A stretch of DNA of 64,000 bases from Adineta ricciae. Lineage: Eukaryota; Rotifera; Eurotatoria; Adinetida; Adinetidae. Below are positions 12,640 through 23,336 of the stretch, in pieces (positions within the stretch are counted from its first letter, which is position 1; every line of letters begins with the position of its first letter). Made by a program: the position numbers and the translations under genes. The notes beneath the pieces were generated by a model, which ran no database searches, was not told the DNA's origin, and saw only the letters and a program-made list of their open reading frames with translations. The stretch lies in the NCBI GenBank assembly GCA_905250025.1, contig CAJNOJ010000252.1, positions 1 through 64,000 of the forward strand. Reading direction: 5' to 3'.

Positions 12640-12745
12640 ATCGATGTGAAGCTAGTACGAACAAACGATGTATTAGATAAAAACTTTTTTACTAAATATG
12701 TCCCCGTCCATTCGATGCAGTATTAAGTTCTGAGTCGAATGGTGT
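12640..12745 (+). repeat. Partial foldback-type repeat
   Basis: The sequence beginning GATGTGAAGCTAGTACGA and continuing through CCCCGTCCA and a CTGAGTCGAATGGTGTAG block matches one arm of the foldback element at 59033-59403, with small internal deletions. It is absent from the corresponding place in A2, where a different foldback element sits, so it is a copy-specific insertion or remnant. Confidence 0.6.
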
Positions 12746-13231
12746 AGTTTTCGGACATTATCGATCTGTATTTCATCATAACGTTCCGTGAGGTTGACAG
12801 ACAGCTCTGCCGCCTACAACACTAGGTCAATCCTAGAAACTGTTCGAATGATCCAAAACCGCAACTTAGAAGCTGACTTAGGTATTCACACATTCACAAT
12901 GAAAGTCAAACAATTTGCTCATCTTGTTTGTCTCTTCTATTTTCTTCTATATGAAGCCAGCTCAAGATCTTCATAGTCCATCGGGTACTAAACTTCCAGG
13001 ATCTATTTGTTGAAAAGCATTTTCCTACAGATCGTAGTCAATTTTTCTCGCAGGCAAATTCATATGAATTTTCTGTTTGTCTATCTTTCCTTCTCGATTT
13101 ACACATACGCACCAAGTGCAAAGACTTTATTTCGGACGAATAAATAAGACAACATTAACTCATTTTGTACAAGTGCACAATGTATGTCAGTCTATACACT
13201 GAATCATCTTCAGTTGCAACATGAAAAAGAT
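12746..13231. other. Spacer between convergent receptors (A1)
   Basis: No gene is seen. The sequence at about 12738-12790 matches part of an arm of the foldback element found in A2 at 23707-24190, in the opposite sense, so the two copies of the block carry different rearranged states of the same repeat. Confidence 0.4.
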
Positions 13232-14167
13232 CTATCTACATTGAATCATTTTCTTCAGTTCTGTCCGATAGATTTTTCCTGTAAAAACGTATAAGAAAAA
13301 TGAAATGAAAAACCCGCCTTGTTGCCAAACAACTGTTATACTTCGGATCGTTATATAATAAGGAGTACTCATTGACGGAATCAATGTGACTATAATATAA
13401 GTTATCGCAGATGGAGTAAAAAACAGGAGATACACGCCAACTTGTATAATCATCATTCGAGCTAATTGTCCTTCGGTACGACGATGAGAACTAGCTTGAA
13501 TTATCGGTGCTACACGGTGTTTCTGACTTCGAATATTATAAATTGTCCATACGCCAAATATGCTCAACATAATCGGTATCAGAATGTAATAAAGAATCAC
13601 TCGACTCATCAGATAAGCCGCCACCAATGTTGTTGAATACTGTAAACATCTTCGATTTCCAGGATCGCCAGAATCATAGTAATATATGATTAGAAAAGGA
13701 CACATATAGATGGTAGATATAATCCATACGATAAGAATAATTCTTCGCGCAACATACACTTGGCTCAAACGACGTAAACGAATAGATTCAGAACTGGAAA
13801 AGAATCGATCAATAGATGCACATACTAACATTAACCCGTACCATAACGGTGCTGTATAGATGAAAAACGGAATTACTCTGCACATAATCGGGCTGTCCTG
13901 AATAATGAACTGAAAACCATATTGAAGTATCAAATTAATAGGCGAAACCAACACGTATATTAAGATAGGTGGAATAGCAGCCATAAAATAATAAGCGCAT
14001 GCAGATGACCGAAGAACTCGTCGATAAAGTACATTAAAATTTAATATACTTGTCGTTACTATCAGTATTGCCGCGAAAGAAAAACTATAGACAAGGGGTT
14101 GCCGAGCTGCCTCAACGAGATTATATCCATAGGACGATGGTGGTGTTCTATTATTCATTGATGACAT
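13232..14167 (-). CDS. Seven-helix receptor, DRF type (A1 copy)
   Basis: A single exon of 311 residues from the ATG at 14167 (MSSMNNRTPP). The open frame extends to 14230, but that codon is TTG. An N-glycosylation site (NRT) lies in the short extracellular N-terminus. Seven hydrophobic segments follow. TM3 ends with ASIDRFFSSS, a DRF form of the DRY motif, followed by a basic loop (RLRRLSQVYVARR). A Cys after TM4 (NRRCLQY) could pair with the Cys before TM3. The third loop ends RRTEGQLARMMIIQ before TM6. This is a different subfamily from the ERH and YRY receptors here. It is intact in both copies, with only scattered substitutions. Confidence 0.8.
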   Translation of the reverse strand: MSSMNNRTPPSSYGYNLVEAARQPLVYSFSFAAILIVTTSILNFNVLYRRVLRSSACAYYFMAAIPPILIYVLVSPINLILQYGFQFIIQDSPIMCRVIPFFIYTAPLWYGLMLVCASIDRFFSSSESIRLRRLSQVYVARRIILIVWIISTIYMCPFLIIYYYDSGDPGNRRCLQYSTTLVAAYLMSRVILYYILIPIMLSIFGVWTIYNIRSQKHRVAPIIQASSHRRTEGQLARMMIIQVGVYLLFFTPSAITYIIVTLIPSMSTPYYITIRSITVVWQQGGFFISFFLYVFTGKIYRTELKKMIQCR

Positions 14168-15797
14168 TCGAATAGGAAAATGGATTAAAATTGTGATAGA
14201 TCTTCTATATGAATCAGTGAAATAACACAAAGATTCTCATGGGATATGAACTTTATTTCCATTAGCCATATCCTGAATAAATTAACATTTAATACAAAAG
14301 AATATTTCAAGCTGATGTTAAATTAATGACAGCGTTCAATAAAGATTATATGCGCATGTAAGTATTCCATTCTTAATAATGAGAACATAGAGAGAAAGAA
14401 GGTCAATTTCTGCGCTTTTTTCATACTAATATCACGAATGTCTACGCGACCTGACGAATTGTAGGGAATGAATGTTTATTCAACACTTTTCCCTTCGATA
14501 GAAAACGAGGATCTATATAAAAATCTTGTTCTAGTGTATGAAAAATGATCATACTATATGCGTTAGGGTATGACAAAATTCCGAAGTATAAACCGGTGAA
14601 AAAAAATCACCATTTCACAACGTTTGGTTTCGATTGCACAAATTTGCCAAATGATGGTACATGCAACGCTACGACCACTAGAATTAATTGGTTGTGTACA
14701 GTTTAAGGGTGATCGTCTCGATGTTCGGATCACAATACACAATGGAAGCCCTTCATTAGAAATGTTGCCATCTGACAAACGTGTTGTCCAACTATGGAAT
14801 GGTAATCGAGTTGTTGATATCAATTCATTCAACTTCTTTCGTAATAAGCTATTGAAAAATGCGTTCTATCAATTTTAAAGAGAATTTTCCAATTTCGATC
14901 TGTCAATTAGCATCGACTGACGGTCGGCTAAATCATGAACTTTTCATTCACATAGTTTATATATATTCAAGAAGGTAATTAGTAAAATAGTTATTCGTTT
15001 ACAGTGCACTTGTCTTAATTTGTACTTGAATGAATTCTTCGATATTTCTGATAAAATATTACTTTTACAAAAAGTATAGGAATTATTCGACAAATAATAG
15101 GAAAACCTTCGTACAAACCAATCAATATGATTATGCCTTCAATGGTATTATATTTATCAACGTATTTTGAAATCAAGGGGGGAAAGCGAGACTTCATACT
15201 TCAAATACTATCTGAAGTAGATGAAGTTTCGCTTTTTTTTCTCCTTGGATTTTCCACTACATGGTCAATCGCCTTCAACATTTCAACAATTTGGTTGTAC
15301 ATCTCCATTCTCATTAAGTATTTGCTACGTTTTTTCACATTGACTGATCGTACATATTCATCAACTCTTCTGCAAAATGCTTCTTCCACGATATGGAAAT
15401 AGATTTAAATGTTTTTATTTTCGTTCAGAGAGGTATTTAAACAGCCAGAACAAAGACTTGTTTACTTAAAAGTTAATCCTCCAGTTTAGTAATGCATTGG
15501 AGTTTCACTTCAAAACATTTTAATTCTTCCTAGTTCAAATCACAAAATTTTAATCTATCCTAGTTTTTATGAAAATTTTGAAACTTACCAGTTATCAGTT
15601 TTAAAGTCACCGAGTACAGATTCAAATTTGAATTATTCCTAGGTGAGATCGAAATTCTGATCTGTACTAGTTCGAGTTCAAACTGAACTGAATTTTGATG
15701 TGTACTACGGCGTATACATGTAAATTGGAAAATATAACACTATACTTTTATAATCATGAATAAAGTGAACACGACGAGATGAGAAGATTATTTGAGT
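14168..15797. other. Spacer with decayed ORF fragments and AT-rich repeats
   Basis: Three things are seen. (1) On the plus strand at about 14624-14878 a frame reads like protein (RPLELIGCVQFKGDRLDVRI and onward), but the A2 counterpart (about 26015-26257) has a stop and a 2-base indel, so it is probably a decayed gene. (2) On the minus strand at 15201-15389 a charged 62-residue frame (EEAFCRRVDEYVRSVNVKKR) is open here, but a stop interrupts it in A2. (3) At about 15460-15720 a degenerate repeat with recurring TCCTAGTTCAAAT and AAATTTTGATCTGTACTAG blocks is shared with A2 at 26860-27110. I assign no function. Confidence 0.35.
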
Positions 15798-17783
15798 CTA
15801 TCGAATTACAAAATTTTGTATTCGATTATTTCCACGGTCGATAACATAAAGTTCGCCATGATGATCAAAGACTAAATCATTTAAACCATCAAAGTGACGT
15901 GATGTGAATCCACGACCATGTCCACCAACAACAACAGCACCTCGTTGTTCTCCTTGAAGCCAACGCATCACTCGATTGTTGCTATCGTCTGCCACATACA
16001 ATGTACCATTAGTATCAACGAACAATCCATTGGGATTACAAAGTTGGTCAAAATCATCTCCGCAACCACCGTACCCAGCAATAATGATACCTTCTGTTGC
16101 ACCTTTATTCCACTTCGAAATACGATGATTAGCATTGTCTGCTACATATACATTATGTTGTTGATCGACAAAGATGAAAGAAGGAAAGCGGAGCTGATTA
16201 AGATTAGAGCCTTCTCCATGGCCACCAGCCACACTGGTTACAATAGTGCCTTTCATTTCATACCGTCTAACTTCATGTTTGTCGAGATCAATAATGTAAA
16301 GACCGCCATCGTTATCGATGGTCATATCCGCACATCCAATATTGTTAATGTAAATTGTTCCTTCTTTGGTGCCATTACGATGATACCATTGTATGACTCG
16401 TCGATTCTTAGAATCACAAATAATGAGACTATTCGTCACACTATCAATCACTACACTAGTTGGAGAATCGAATTGATCCAATTGTTTTCCTTTACCATTA
16501 CCGCCAGCCACCACTGTTCCATTCTCATCACCCAACTTCCATTGAACAATACGATGGTTTTTTTCGTCAGCAATAAACATAGTTCGATTCTCATCGATGA
16601 AAAGACCTCTAGGAGTATTGAGTTGATTGGTAGCAGTGCCTGATCCATGACCACCAGCAACAGTAATGCCTATCTCTAGAACAAGAATGTAATAATAACC
16701 GTTTAAATAATAAACAAAATCTCCGTTATACATGGTCCTATTATATTTTTACACTTTCTTTCTTTCTTCCTGTATAATCATCAAATGAATGATTGTAAGT
16801 GTTACATATAAGAGTTTTCCAACCTTTTTTCTCAGTTTTTTTCTCTCAAAAATTCGGTTTACTGTGAAGATCAGAATAAGGAAACTCGCACTATAGGTTT
16901 CTTAACAGTCCTATATAATAGTGTTATAATGATGATTTTTATCTTACTTAGATTATCTCGCAAATCTGACAATGTTTTGTTAAAATAATCAATTTTTTGC
17001 TGGTTTTTCGACTGAAGCGTATTTAAATCGTCGATTTTTTCTTCGTTCATAGTTTTTTCCTTGAGTATGTGCTGATATTTCATATTTAAGATGATAATCC
17101 ATACACAACAACCAATTAACAGTATTCCGAGAATAATCGATAAGAGAATAAAAACTAACGAACATTTTCGTGTCATTGATAATATTTTTAATGATTGATT
17201 TTGTTCCTTCAATTTACATGTTCTTTTTCGACCATCGTCAATAATATTCATTTCAATATTATTGTTTTCACAAATATTTTCTTGAGGCAAAGCTAAAACA
17301 TATTTTATAATCTATGAATAGAATCAAACAAATATGATTTACCAGTGTCTATAGAATATATGCCATCATTATCATCTACTAATTGTTCGATGACAGGTGG
17401 CATTATTATAGATAAACTTCGCATCGATTCATTTAATCCATTCGGTTGTAGTTCTTTCATATGTTCTAAATAAGATATTATACAATTAGTCCCATGTGAA
17501 AGTCTCTATTTGAAACAAAAGAACAGCTACCAGTTAGAAGTTTTACAGCATCATAACATTGAATCTCATAGAATGTTTTGATTAAAAACGTGAAATCATT
17601 GGAATTAATTTTATCTTGTTCGAAAAGAGATTGTATAATCGATAGAGTGCCATATAATGATAGATCATCTCCATATTTTTTTGGAACATCATTATATAAG
17701 AAAAAATGTAAACGGTGACGATCATCAACACTAAGGCGTTGTTCTACTTTTAAAATAACAGCGCGTAAATCATGATCATTCAT
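15798..17783 (-). CDS. DED-like domain-transmembrane-NHL propeller protein (A1 copy)
   Basis: Four exons join in frame to 532 residues: 17783-17531, 17465-17343, 17292-16948, 16675-15798, all phase 1 with GT-AG borders. Residues 1-84 resemble a death effector domain: helical, with LRAVILKVEQRL near the start and FYEIQCYDAVKLL at the position of the family's R-D-L-L motif. Residues 171-194 are one transmembrane helix (LVFILLSIILGILLIGCCVW). Residues 195-240 form a short coiled coil. Residues 243-532 are six NHL blades with repeated GGHGSG-type linkers and motifs such as LYVADDSNNRVMRW, enough for a six-bladed propeller. The helix with basic residues before it suggests a type II protein with the death-fold inside and the propeller outside. 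That would suit a receptor-like adaptor, but this is inference. The large third intron (272 bp) may hide a small exon. Confidence 0.7.
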
Positions 17784-18093
17784 TGGTTTTATTTCATTCT
17801 TTTTTCTTCAATGGAAGGAAATTTACTTTGCTCGGCAGCGTAATGCTAGATAGAAATGAATTGTAAATGGCGTAGAATAGATAAAGTAAAACATCTTCTT
17901 CTATGATGGCGGAGAAAGAAAGGTTATCAACGGAAGCAACAACATTAAAACGATGGGATGAGAAAAATGAAAGGGAAATAGAAACCAAATATAGTAAATA
18001 AAAGAAATACAAAAAGATTATTGTGGTGTTTATTGATGAGAGAGCAACGAGCAAGCAAAAGAGGAAGATAGAGAGAGAGAGAGAGATAGCCTC
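17784..18093. repeat. Spacer with GA microsatellite
   Basis: This is the 5' flank of the NHL gene. It ends in a short (GA)n run at about 18069-18085. No conserved frame is seen. The 5' promoter of the NHL gene should be here. Confidence 0.4.
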
Positions 18094-19065
18094 CTAAATC
18101 AAAACGGTCTCTTGTGTATATATACTATGTGAACGACTCAAGAATCTCAAGGCATATACAAATGACTCATGGCAGAATGCCATGATAACAATGTGCTGTA
18201 CTCGAGTTTCTTCTAATACATTCACCAAAGCTTGCACACTTTCTGTTGGAATCGCATTATTCTGCAGATTTAATTTGTTTAGTGTCTGAATCCTGTTCAC
18301 GCGTAGGTATGACTAAATAATTGAATCTCACCCTAATCTTCTCGCAAATCGTGTACTAAATTGACGGCACCTTGAGTCGTCACACGACTCCATCCGATAT
18401 CTACAATTCGACTATGTCGAAGATGAATTGTTTAAAGCGTTCATAAATAAAATCCTGTTGAATGCAATATGGTGGAAGTCTTAGAATTGCACTTTGTTAT
18501 GTTTCAATACTCGAGCACCCATTCGTCCGCCTCGGTTACTAATTCCACTGTTTGAAAGATTGACTTCAGTGATTCTCTTTACGAAAAAGCTCTGTTTACT
18601 GTATTATTGTAAAGAGCGTTTGTGATTAAACATAGCGATTGACAATCAATTCTTTGATTTTCAAGATTTCATGTAGTTTGTGTCTAAATGGAATAATTTC
18701 GATGTGTTTCAAACACACAGTTGATATTATTGTATCGTTTTGTAACAAGTTAATGAATTATTGTATTTGTAGATCGTCAATAGTATTTCTTTCGAAGCGC
18801 AAATCAATAAGTGTGTCCACGAGAGAATACTGCATGTAGTGCGCACCACACACATTGATGTGGTTATTTTAAAGATTGAATACGTGGTCCATATATACAG
18901 TGAATTGAATGAAAGCATATGCTGGTTAATAGAGAGATGATTTCTCAAGAAGAATATACTGCACGTCGGAAATAAAGATGAATCGATACCATTTAATCCA
19001 TTACTAGCGAAGATTACGTCGTTCTTTTGTAAAAATTTATAATAAAATTTCAATCCTGGATACAC
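18094..19065 (-). pseudogene. Decayed leucine-rich repeat gene
   Basis: Minus-strand LRR units of the ribonuclease-inhibitor/NLR type are visible in different frames: IQTLNKLNLQNNAIPTESVQ (18230-18300), a unit containing IVDIGWSRVTTQGAVNLVHD (18340-18420) and ITEVNLSNSGISNRGG (18530-18580). Stops and frame shifts separate them, and no start or coherent exon chain was found. The 18620-19065 part is weaker but has similar hydrophobic spacing. Related remnants lie at 32600 and 40220. Confidence 0.5.
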
Positions 19066-19156
19066 GAAAACAATTGTCTTCGATATTGAACGAGTGACAT
19101 GTCTAAACCGTATAAATTGCTCGCAATTTATTTTCTTCTATAATGTCATACAAAGA

Positions 19157-19206
19157 CATCTTAGTAACGAAATGTATAAAGTAATGCGTTTGCATTTTGA
19201 TGATCA
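19157..19206 (-). pseudogene. Short relic of the membrane-protein N-terminus
   Basis: About 45 bases resemble the coding start of the split membrane protein (compare 29481-29525). The minus strand reads LSDHQNANALLYTFR against PSDYQNANPLLYTFR, then hits a stop. It lies downstream of the C-terminal fragment on the same strand, so it looks like the start of a second, mostly lost tandem copy. Confidence 0.5.
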
Positions 19207-19572
19207 GATAGAATAGAATTTATACTCATCATGTGTGTGTGTGTGTTTTGAAACAAAATGAAATGATGTTATCTTATGAAGAGAAAAGAGATGTTTGAGA
19301 TCTTCATTGATCGATTTTTCAACATGAAAACAAGTTCTTTCTTTGTTTTGTCGAATGATAATAAACGCCGATACATTACATTTAATTTTCAAGGTTGTTA
19401 TAACGAGTCATGAACGACAAAAGTACTTAATTTATGATAGTTTATTAACCTTCTATTTCGGCTATAGGTAAAGAAAAAAAAATAGAAGACAATGAAGAAG
19501 TTTCATAAATTTCTTGTCCGCAGTGTGAATTTGTCCTACAAGAAGTCGAATTAATATATCTTGTTTTTCTAA
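19207..19572. other. Spacer with TG microsatellite
   Basis: Non-coding as far as I can see. It has a short (TG)n run at about 19231-19244 and a poly-A-rich stretch near 19473. Confidence 0.4.
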
Positions 19573-19884
19573 TTATAATGTAGCTAAGATAGTATGAAAG
19601 ATTTGTGATGCTTGTGTCAGTCGTGTAAAATATTTATCTGGATCTCTTGAATCTGCTTCTCGAGTAAGACAATTTAAAAAGTCGTCTCCATAATAAAAAT
19701 ATTGAGATAAATTAAATAAAATTGCCATTAAATAAGGAAATAACCGAAGACCAGCCTTAATAATCAATTGAGGTTTATAATGAAGTTTTTCAATCCATCG
19801 TCGAAACCAGTGTGGCTTTTCTGGCGGATTAGGAGATCTATTTTTCGTTGCAAATGTATAAAACTTTAATATACCAGTGAGAAT
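19573..19884 (-). CDS. Multi-pass membrane protein, C-terminal part
   Basis: An open minus-strand frame of 103 residues runs from the edge of the sequence at 19884 to a stop at 19573. It contains FRRWIEKLHYKPQL, a hydrophobic segment (FPYLMAILFNLSQYFYYGDD) and a polar tail (READSRDPDKYFTRLTQAS). Its first codons (ILTGILKF) overlap in frame with the last codons of the N-terminal fragment that starts after the N at 28832 (FLFT). It is therefore the missing C-terminus of that gene, separated from it by the 9-kb A2 block. I do not recognise the family. Confidence 0.65.
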   Translation of the reverse strand: MLTGILKFYTFATKNRSPNPPEKPHWFRRWIEKLHYKPQLIIKAGLRLFPYLMAILFNLSQYFYYGDDFLNCLTREADSRDPDKYFTRLTQASQIFHTILATL

Positions 19885-19885
19885 N
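19885..19885. other. Assembly gap (single N)
   Basis: A single N. On its left is the membrane-protein gene; on its right is sequence homologous to position 8928 inside the second macro domain of the PARP fusion gene. Both genes are cut at this base. Confidence 0.95.
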
Positions 19886-21369
19886 GTCGTCCTGATGGTG
19901 TTGAAATTATCAAGGATTTGGCCTGGTTTTTAGATTGCATAAGGTAGTCTGTTTTAACCTCATCACCAGCTGCCTGAATGATGGCTTTCGTTAAGATTGA
20001 TGACGAAGCACTAACAGTTATGACATCCATCTTCCGAAAAACGATAACAATGAGCAAATACTTTATCTCACGACACTTGTCTAATATCTTACCTTTTGTT
20101 GAGCGATCTCGCCATTCTCGACTTCAATCGTTCCGCTTCCAACTTCTGTTGACACGATTTTCATTCTGGCATTCTTTATTACACCAATCTGCGTTTGTAA
20201 CTCCTTGTATATATTCTCTTCAGTAGATTCGATAACAAAGAGGATGGAGATTGGATGTGCAGCTAGCTGGTGGCAAACTTCTGTCACGAAAATCTCAGCC
20301 ATCAAAGCAGGCGAACAACCAAAACCGCCACAACCGATGGCTGGAAATGAAATGCTTTGATATCCCTCATTTACTGCTTCCGTGATTGTTTCAGAAAATA
20401 ATTTTCGGATAGATCGTCGAAGTACAGTACTATTAGAGCCTGGCCGCCATTCTACAAAGTAGATCTTCTTGGATGCAAGTTGTCCGTCAGCAACAACAGA
20501 AAGAACCGATTCGGCAGATGAGCTTTCCGATTCAGTTGTATATGAATCCCTCACTGAATTCCCACCAGCTGCGAGAACACTTTCTAACATTCCACATGAC
20601 AATGCGTTTACGACAATAACATCAGTCTGAAAATATCTCACAATATATTTATCTTCTCATTCGTTATTTTGTTCTTCTAACTTCAACATACCTTTTGTGT
20701 TATTAAACTACCGACACAAACATTAATATATTTCACCACTATTTTATTGGTTGCTAAAGTCTATAATGAATATTGAAAACATTTCTATATTAGTTCCTTA
20801 AATGCTAGGATGCTGGTGTATATATTGCTCTGTCTACTGTTAACATGTACTACCTGACAGCATACAGCGGCAGTGTGAAGTGAAGCATCTTGTCTTGTAT
20901 AATAGGCACAACATTCGTCGCAAGTGATAATCGCCAACGGGCATTTTTGATTGTGTTCATCTGAATTCAACTTTAGCACCTTAGCCATACAAACGGAACA
21001 TGTTATTAATTCATAGGCACAATTTTCTTCATGCTTGAGTAATTGATCATATCGACTGTATCGAGCGCAACTAGGACAACCGTATTGCTTATAACGACAT
21101 GGAATCCTCAGCTGAGACAACTTTTCAGTGATTGTCTCCGGACAATTCTGCGCCACACATGGCAAGGAAGTATTTCCGCACGGTTCTTTCTTGGAAATTC
21201 TTGTTTGTAAACATTGATCACAAAATGATCTTTGACAATTACCACATCTCACAGGCTGCCATAGTATGCCCTTACACACAGCACATATCAATTCTTCATC
21301 TTGAAGTGAATGACTCACACGGCTACTCGGAAGGTGAGCCTTCGGACGTTTACTACCGCTGACACCCAT
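19886..21369 (-). pseudogene. RING/TRAF-macro-macro-PARP gene, truncated A2 copy
   Basis: The exons have the same lengths as in A1: 21369-20854 (516), 20760-20692 (69), 20626-20093 (534), and the start of the fourth at 20030, which is cut at the N after 48 codons. The N-terminus begins MGVSGSK, which still fits myristoylation. All RING cysteines and the first macro domain are intact, and all splice sites are conserved. The missing second macro and PARP regions are an effect of the gap, not of mutation, so the real gene is probably intact. Conservation of exon lengths and sites in this copy supports the single-gene model. Confidence 0.75.
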
Positions 21370-22427
21370 TGTGCAGCTTCTCGCAAATCCTTTTTCTTCT
21401 TATAATAAAGCAGCTTTACTCTATTCTTACCTTTTATTGTCATCGATAAAAGACATCGAATCGTTTATGTCATATGTTACTTGAAATGGTATTACTGTTC
21501 GATACCATAAAAAGCTAAAAGTGTGTATATTGACTTTATGTATCAACTTCGATAAGGAAAGATTTACTTAAGCTGACAGCATAATTTCGTGCGGAAGAAC
21601 ACGTGAATGAAGGTGTATGTAAGAAAGCTGATAGTTTTGATCAATGCTTTTATCTGATACAAGTTATTAGGCGCAATAAAAAGTTGGAAGAAAAGAAAAA
21701 CGCTTCTGTGATATTCATTGTGTTCTTCCATTCGAGAATTTTCTTCGGTCGTTTATCGTGACGTATAGGGGTGGATGAATTATTTCTGAAAGGGGACAGT
21801 TTCGACTTGAGTCAAATCGAATATTGCTATTCATTTTCTGATGTGTAATCTCTATGAATGATCTTTGGTATAATCTTCAAAGAAAATTGAATGTTTGGAG
21901 TATATTATCTTTATAGTGACATTTTCTCAAACTTCAATAGTCTTGATTATTTCCAGAAGTGAAGACGGGTGGGATGGCTGATTTTATTCACAGAAATTGC
22001 TCGATATTTTTCGCAATTAGCTATCGTTTTCCAGAATTCCATCAATTGTCTGTAGCAGACGTAGAATTGATTTTCTTATGAAATTTTTCTAGAATTGATG
22101 TAACCGTTGGTAGATACAAAAGAGAATGCGTGTTTTTTTCTCTATTTCCAGTCGCATTTCTCATTGCAGCAATGAGACAGATTCAACACTGTAACATATT
22201 TCTTCGCCTTCATTAGCTTGGCAATCTCATCTATTTTTATGCTTTCTGATTCTTTTCAACGCATATAAATCCGATAATGCATGCACTATGTCTGAAGTTT
22301 TTAGATAATCACACTTCGCTCAATAAAGATTTTTATAAAAACTTTGACTTTCATCGCATATCACAACAAATGCAATCAACGGATCTTCTTCGTTCTCAGT
22401 TTTTACTGATATAGAGGTGTTACTCTG
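21370..22427. other. Intergenic region (A2)
   Basis: This is the counterpart of 10411-11656, shorter because of the two deletions described there and with a small unique insertion near 21590-21635. It should contain divergent promoters for the PARP fusion gene and the receptor at 22428. No gene is seen. Confidence 0.4.
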
Positions 22428-23336
22428 ATGATCTTTACTAATTCTTCGAATTCCGAAGTTTGGTATATTCCGACTGATATCTTAAGAATAACATGTGATT
22501 CAACTACAATTGGCATTTCATTTTGTCTGTTAGTTGTCATTGTAACTAACAAAGCATGTCGAACGGTACCCATGATGTTAACTGCGAATACTTGCTTCAC
22601 TGAATTTATTTGTGCGTGTGTCTTATTAAGTATGACAGTTTTCGTATTACAAAATGACATCAAGCAAATTATCTACGAAGATTCTCTTTGTCGCGTTCGT
22701 GGTTATTTATTAATAAGCATTACTGTTGCACAAAATTATTCCTATGTATTACAAGCGATTTACCGCTACATTACAATTGTGCATCCAAGTCGTCTCTTTT
22801 GGCATTCATCTCGTTTCCAAACGTGTCTTATTTGCTTAGTATGGATTTTTTCTTTCACCATAATCCTACCTGTGCTCTTAACTAATCAAATTGTATACAA
22901 CCCGTTCAATCACATATGTCATCCACCATTGGGAAGATCTTTTGGTATTATTTATATAACAATCGTGCTTTATTTGATTCCAAATATATTTATTAATATT
23001 ATCTATTCACGTCTAGTTCGATTCGTTCGCGAAATAAGCAAAAGAGTGACATCGACGAATGTCATAGCTCGTGCAGAACGAGATTTAAAAATGGTAAAAA
23101 GCATTATAACAATAACAACTATTCTTGGAATATTGGGCCTTCCGTTTGCTTTTCTCATTTTTTGGTCTCTTTTTACAACACCACCTCGCGATCATTTCCG
23201 TATTGCCTTTATCGGTGTTGATATATCAACCACAGCTGTCATCATTGCAGTATTCAAAACGACACCTCCAATTAAAACTGCTTTGTCAGAAAAACTAGCT
23301 GCGTTACAAACAATATTTACTACCGCAAACGCATAA
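22428..23336 (+). CDS. Seven-helix receptor, YRY type (A2 copy)
   Basis: A 302-residue single exon, the counterpart of 11657-12565. It keeps the Cys before TM3, the YRY motif (IYRYITIVHP), the basic RAERDLKMVKS loop and the LGLPFAF bend. The roughly 16 substitutions relative to the A1 copy are mostly Ile/Val/Met exchanges within helices, with a small cluster (PFNH for SSNQ) in the second extracellular loop. It is likely functional. Confidence 0.8.
   Translation: MIFTNSSNSEVWYIPTDILRITCDSTTIGISFCLLVVIVTNKACRTVPMMLTANTCFTEFICACVLLSMTVFVLQNDIKQIIYEDSLCRVRGYLLISITVAQNYSYVLQAIYRYITIVHPSRLFWHSSRFQTCLICLVWIFSFTIILPVLLTNQIVYNPFNHICHPPLGRSFGIIYITIVLYLIPNIFINIIYSRLVRFVREISKRVTSTNVIARAERDLKMVKSIITITTILGILGLPFAFLIFWSLFTTPPRDHFRIAFIGVDISTTAVIIAVFKTTPPIKTALSEKLAALQTIFTTANA

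Noticed and set aside
15918-16643. 241-codon plus-strand frame opposite the NHL gene
   Set aside because: Antisense shadow of the repeated NHL blades; the minus-strand frame has the domain, splice sites and conservation.
18069-18085. GA run as a functional regulatory element
   Set aside because: Simple microsatellite with no further support.
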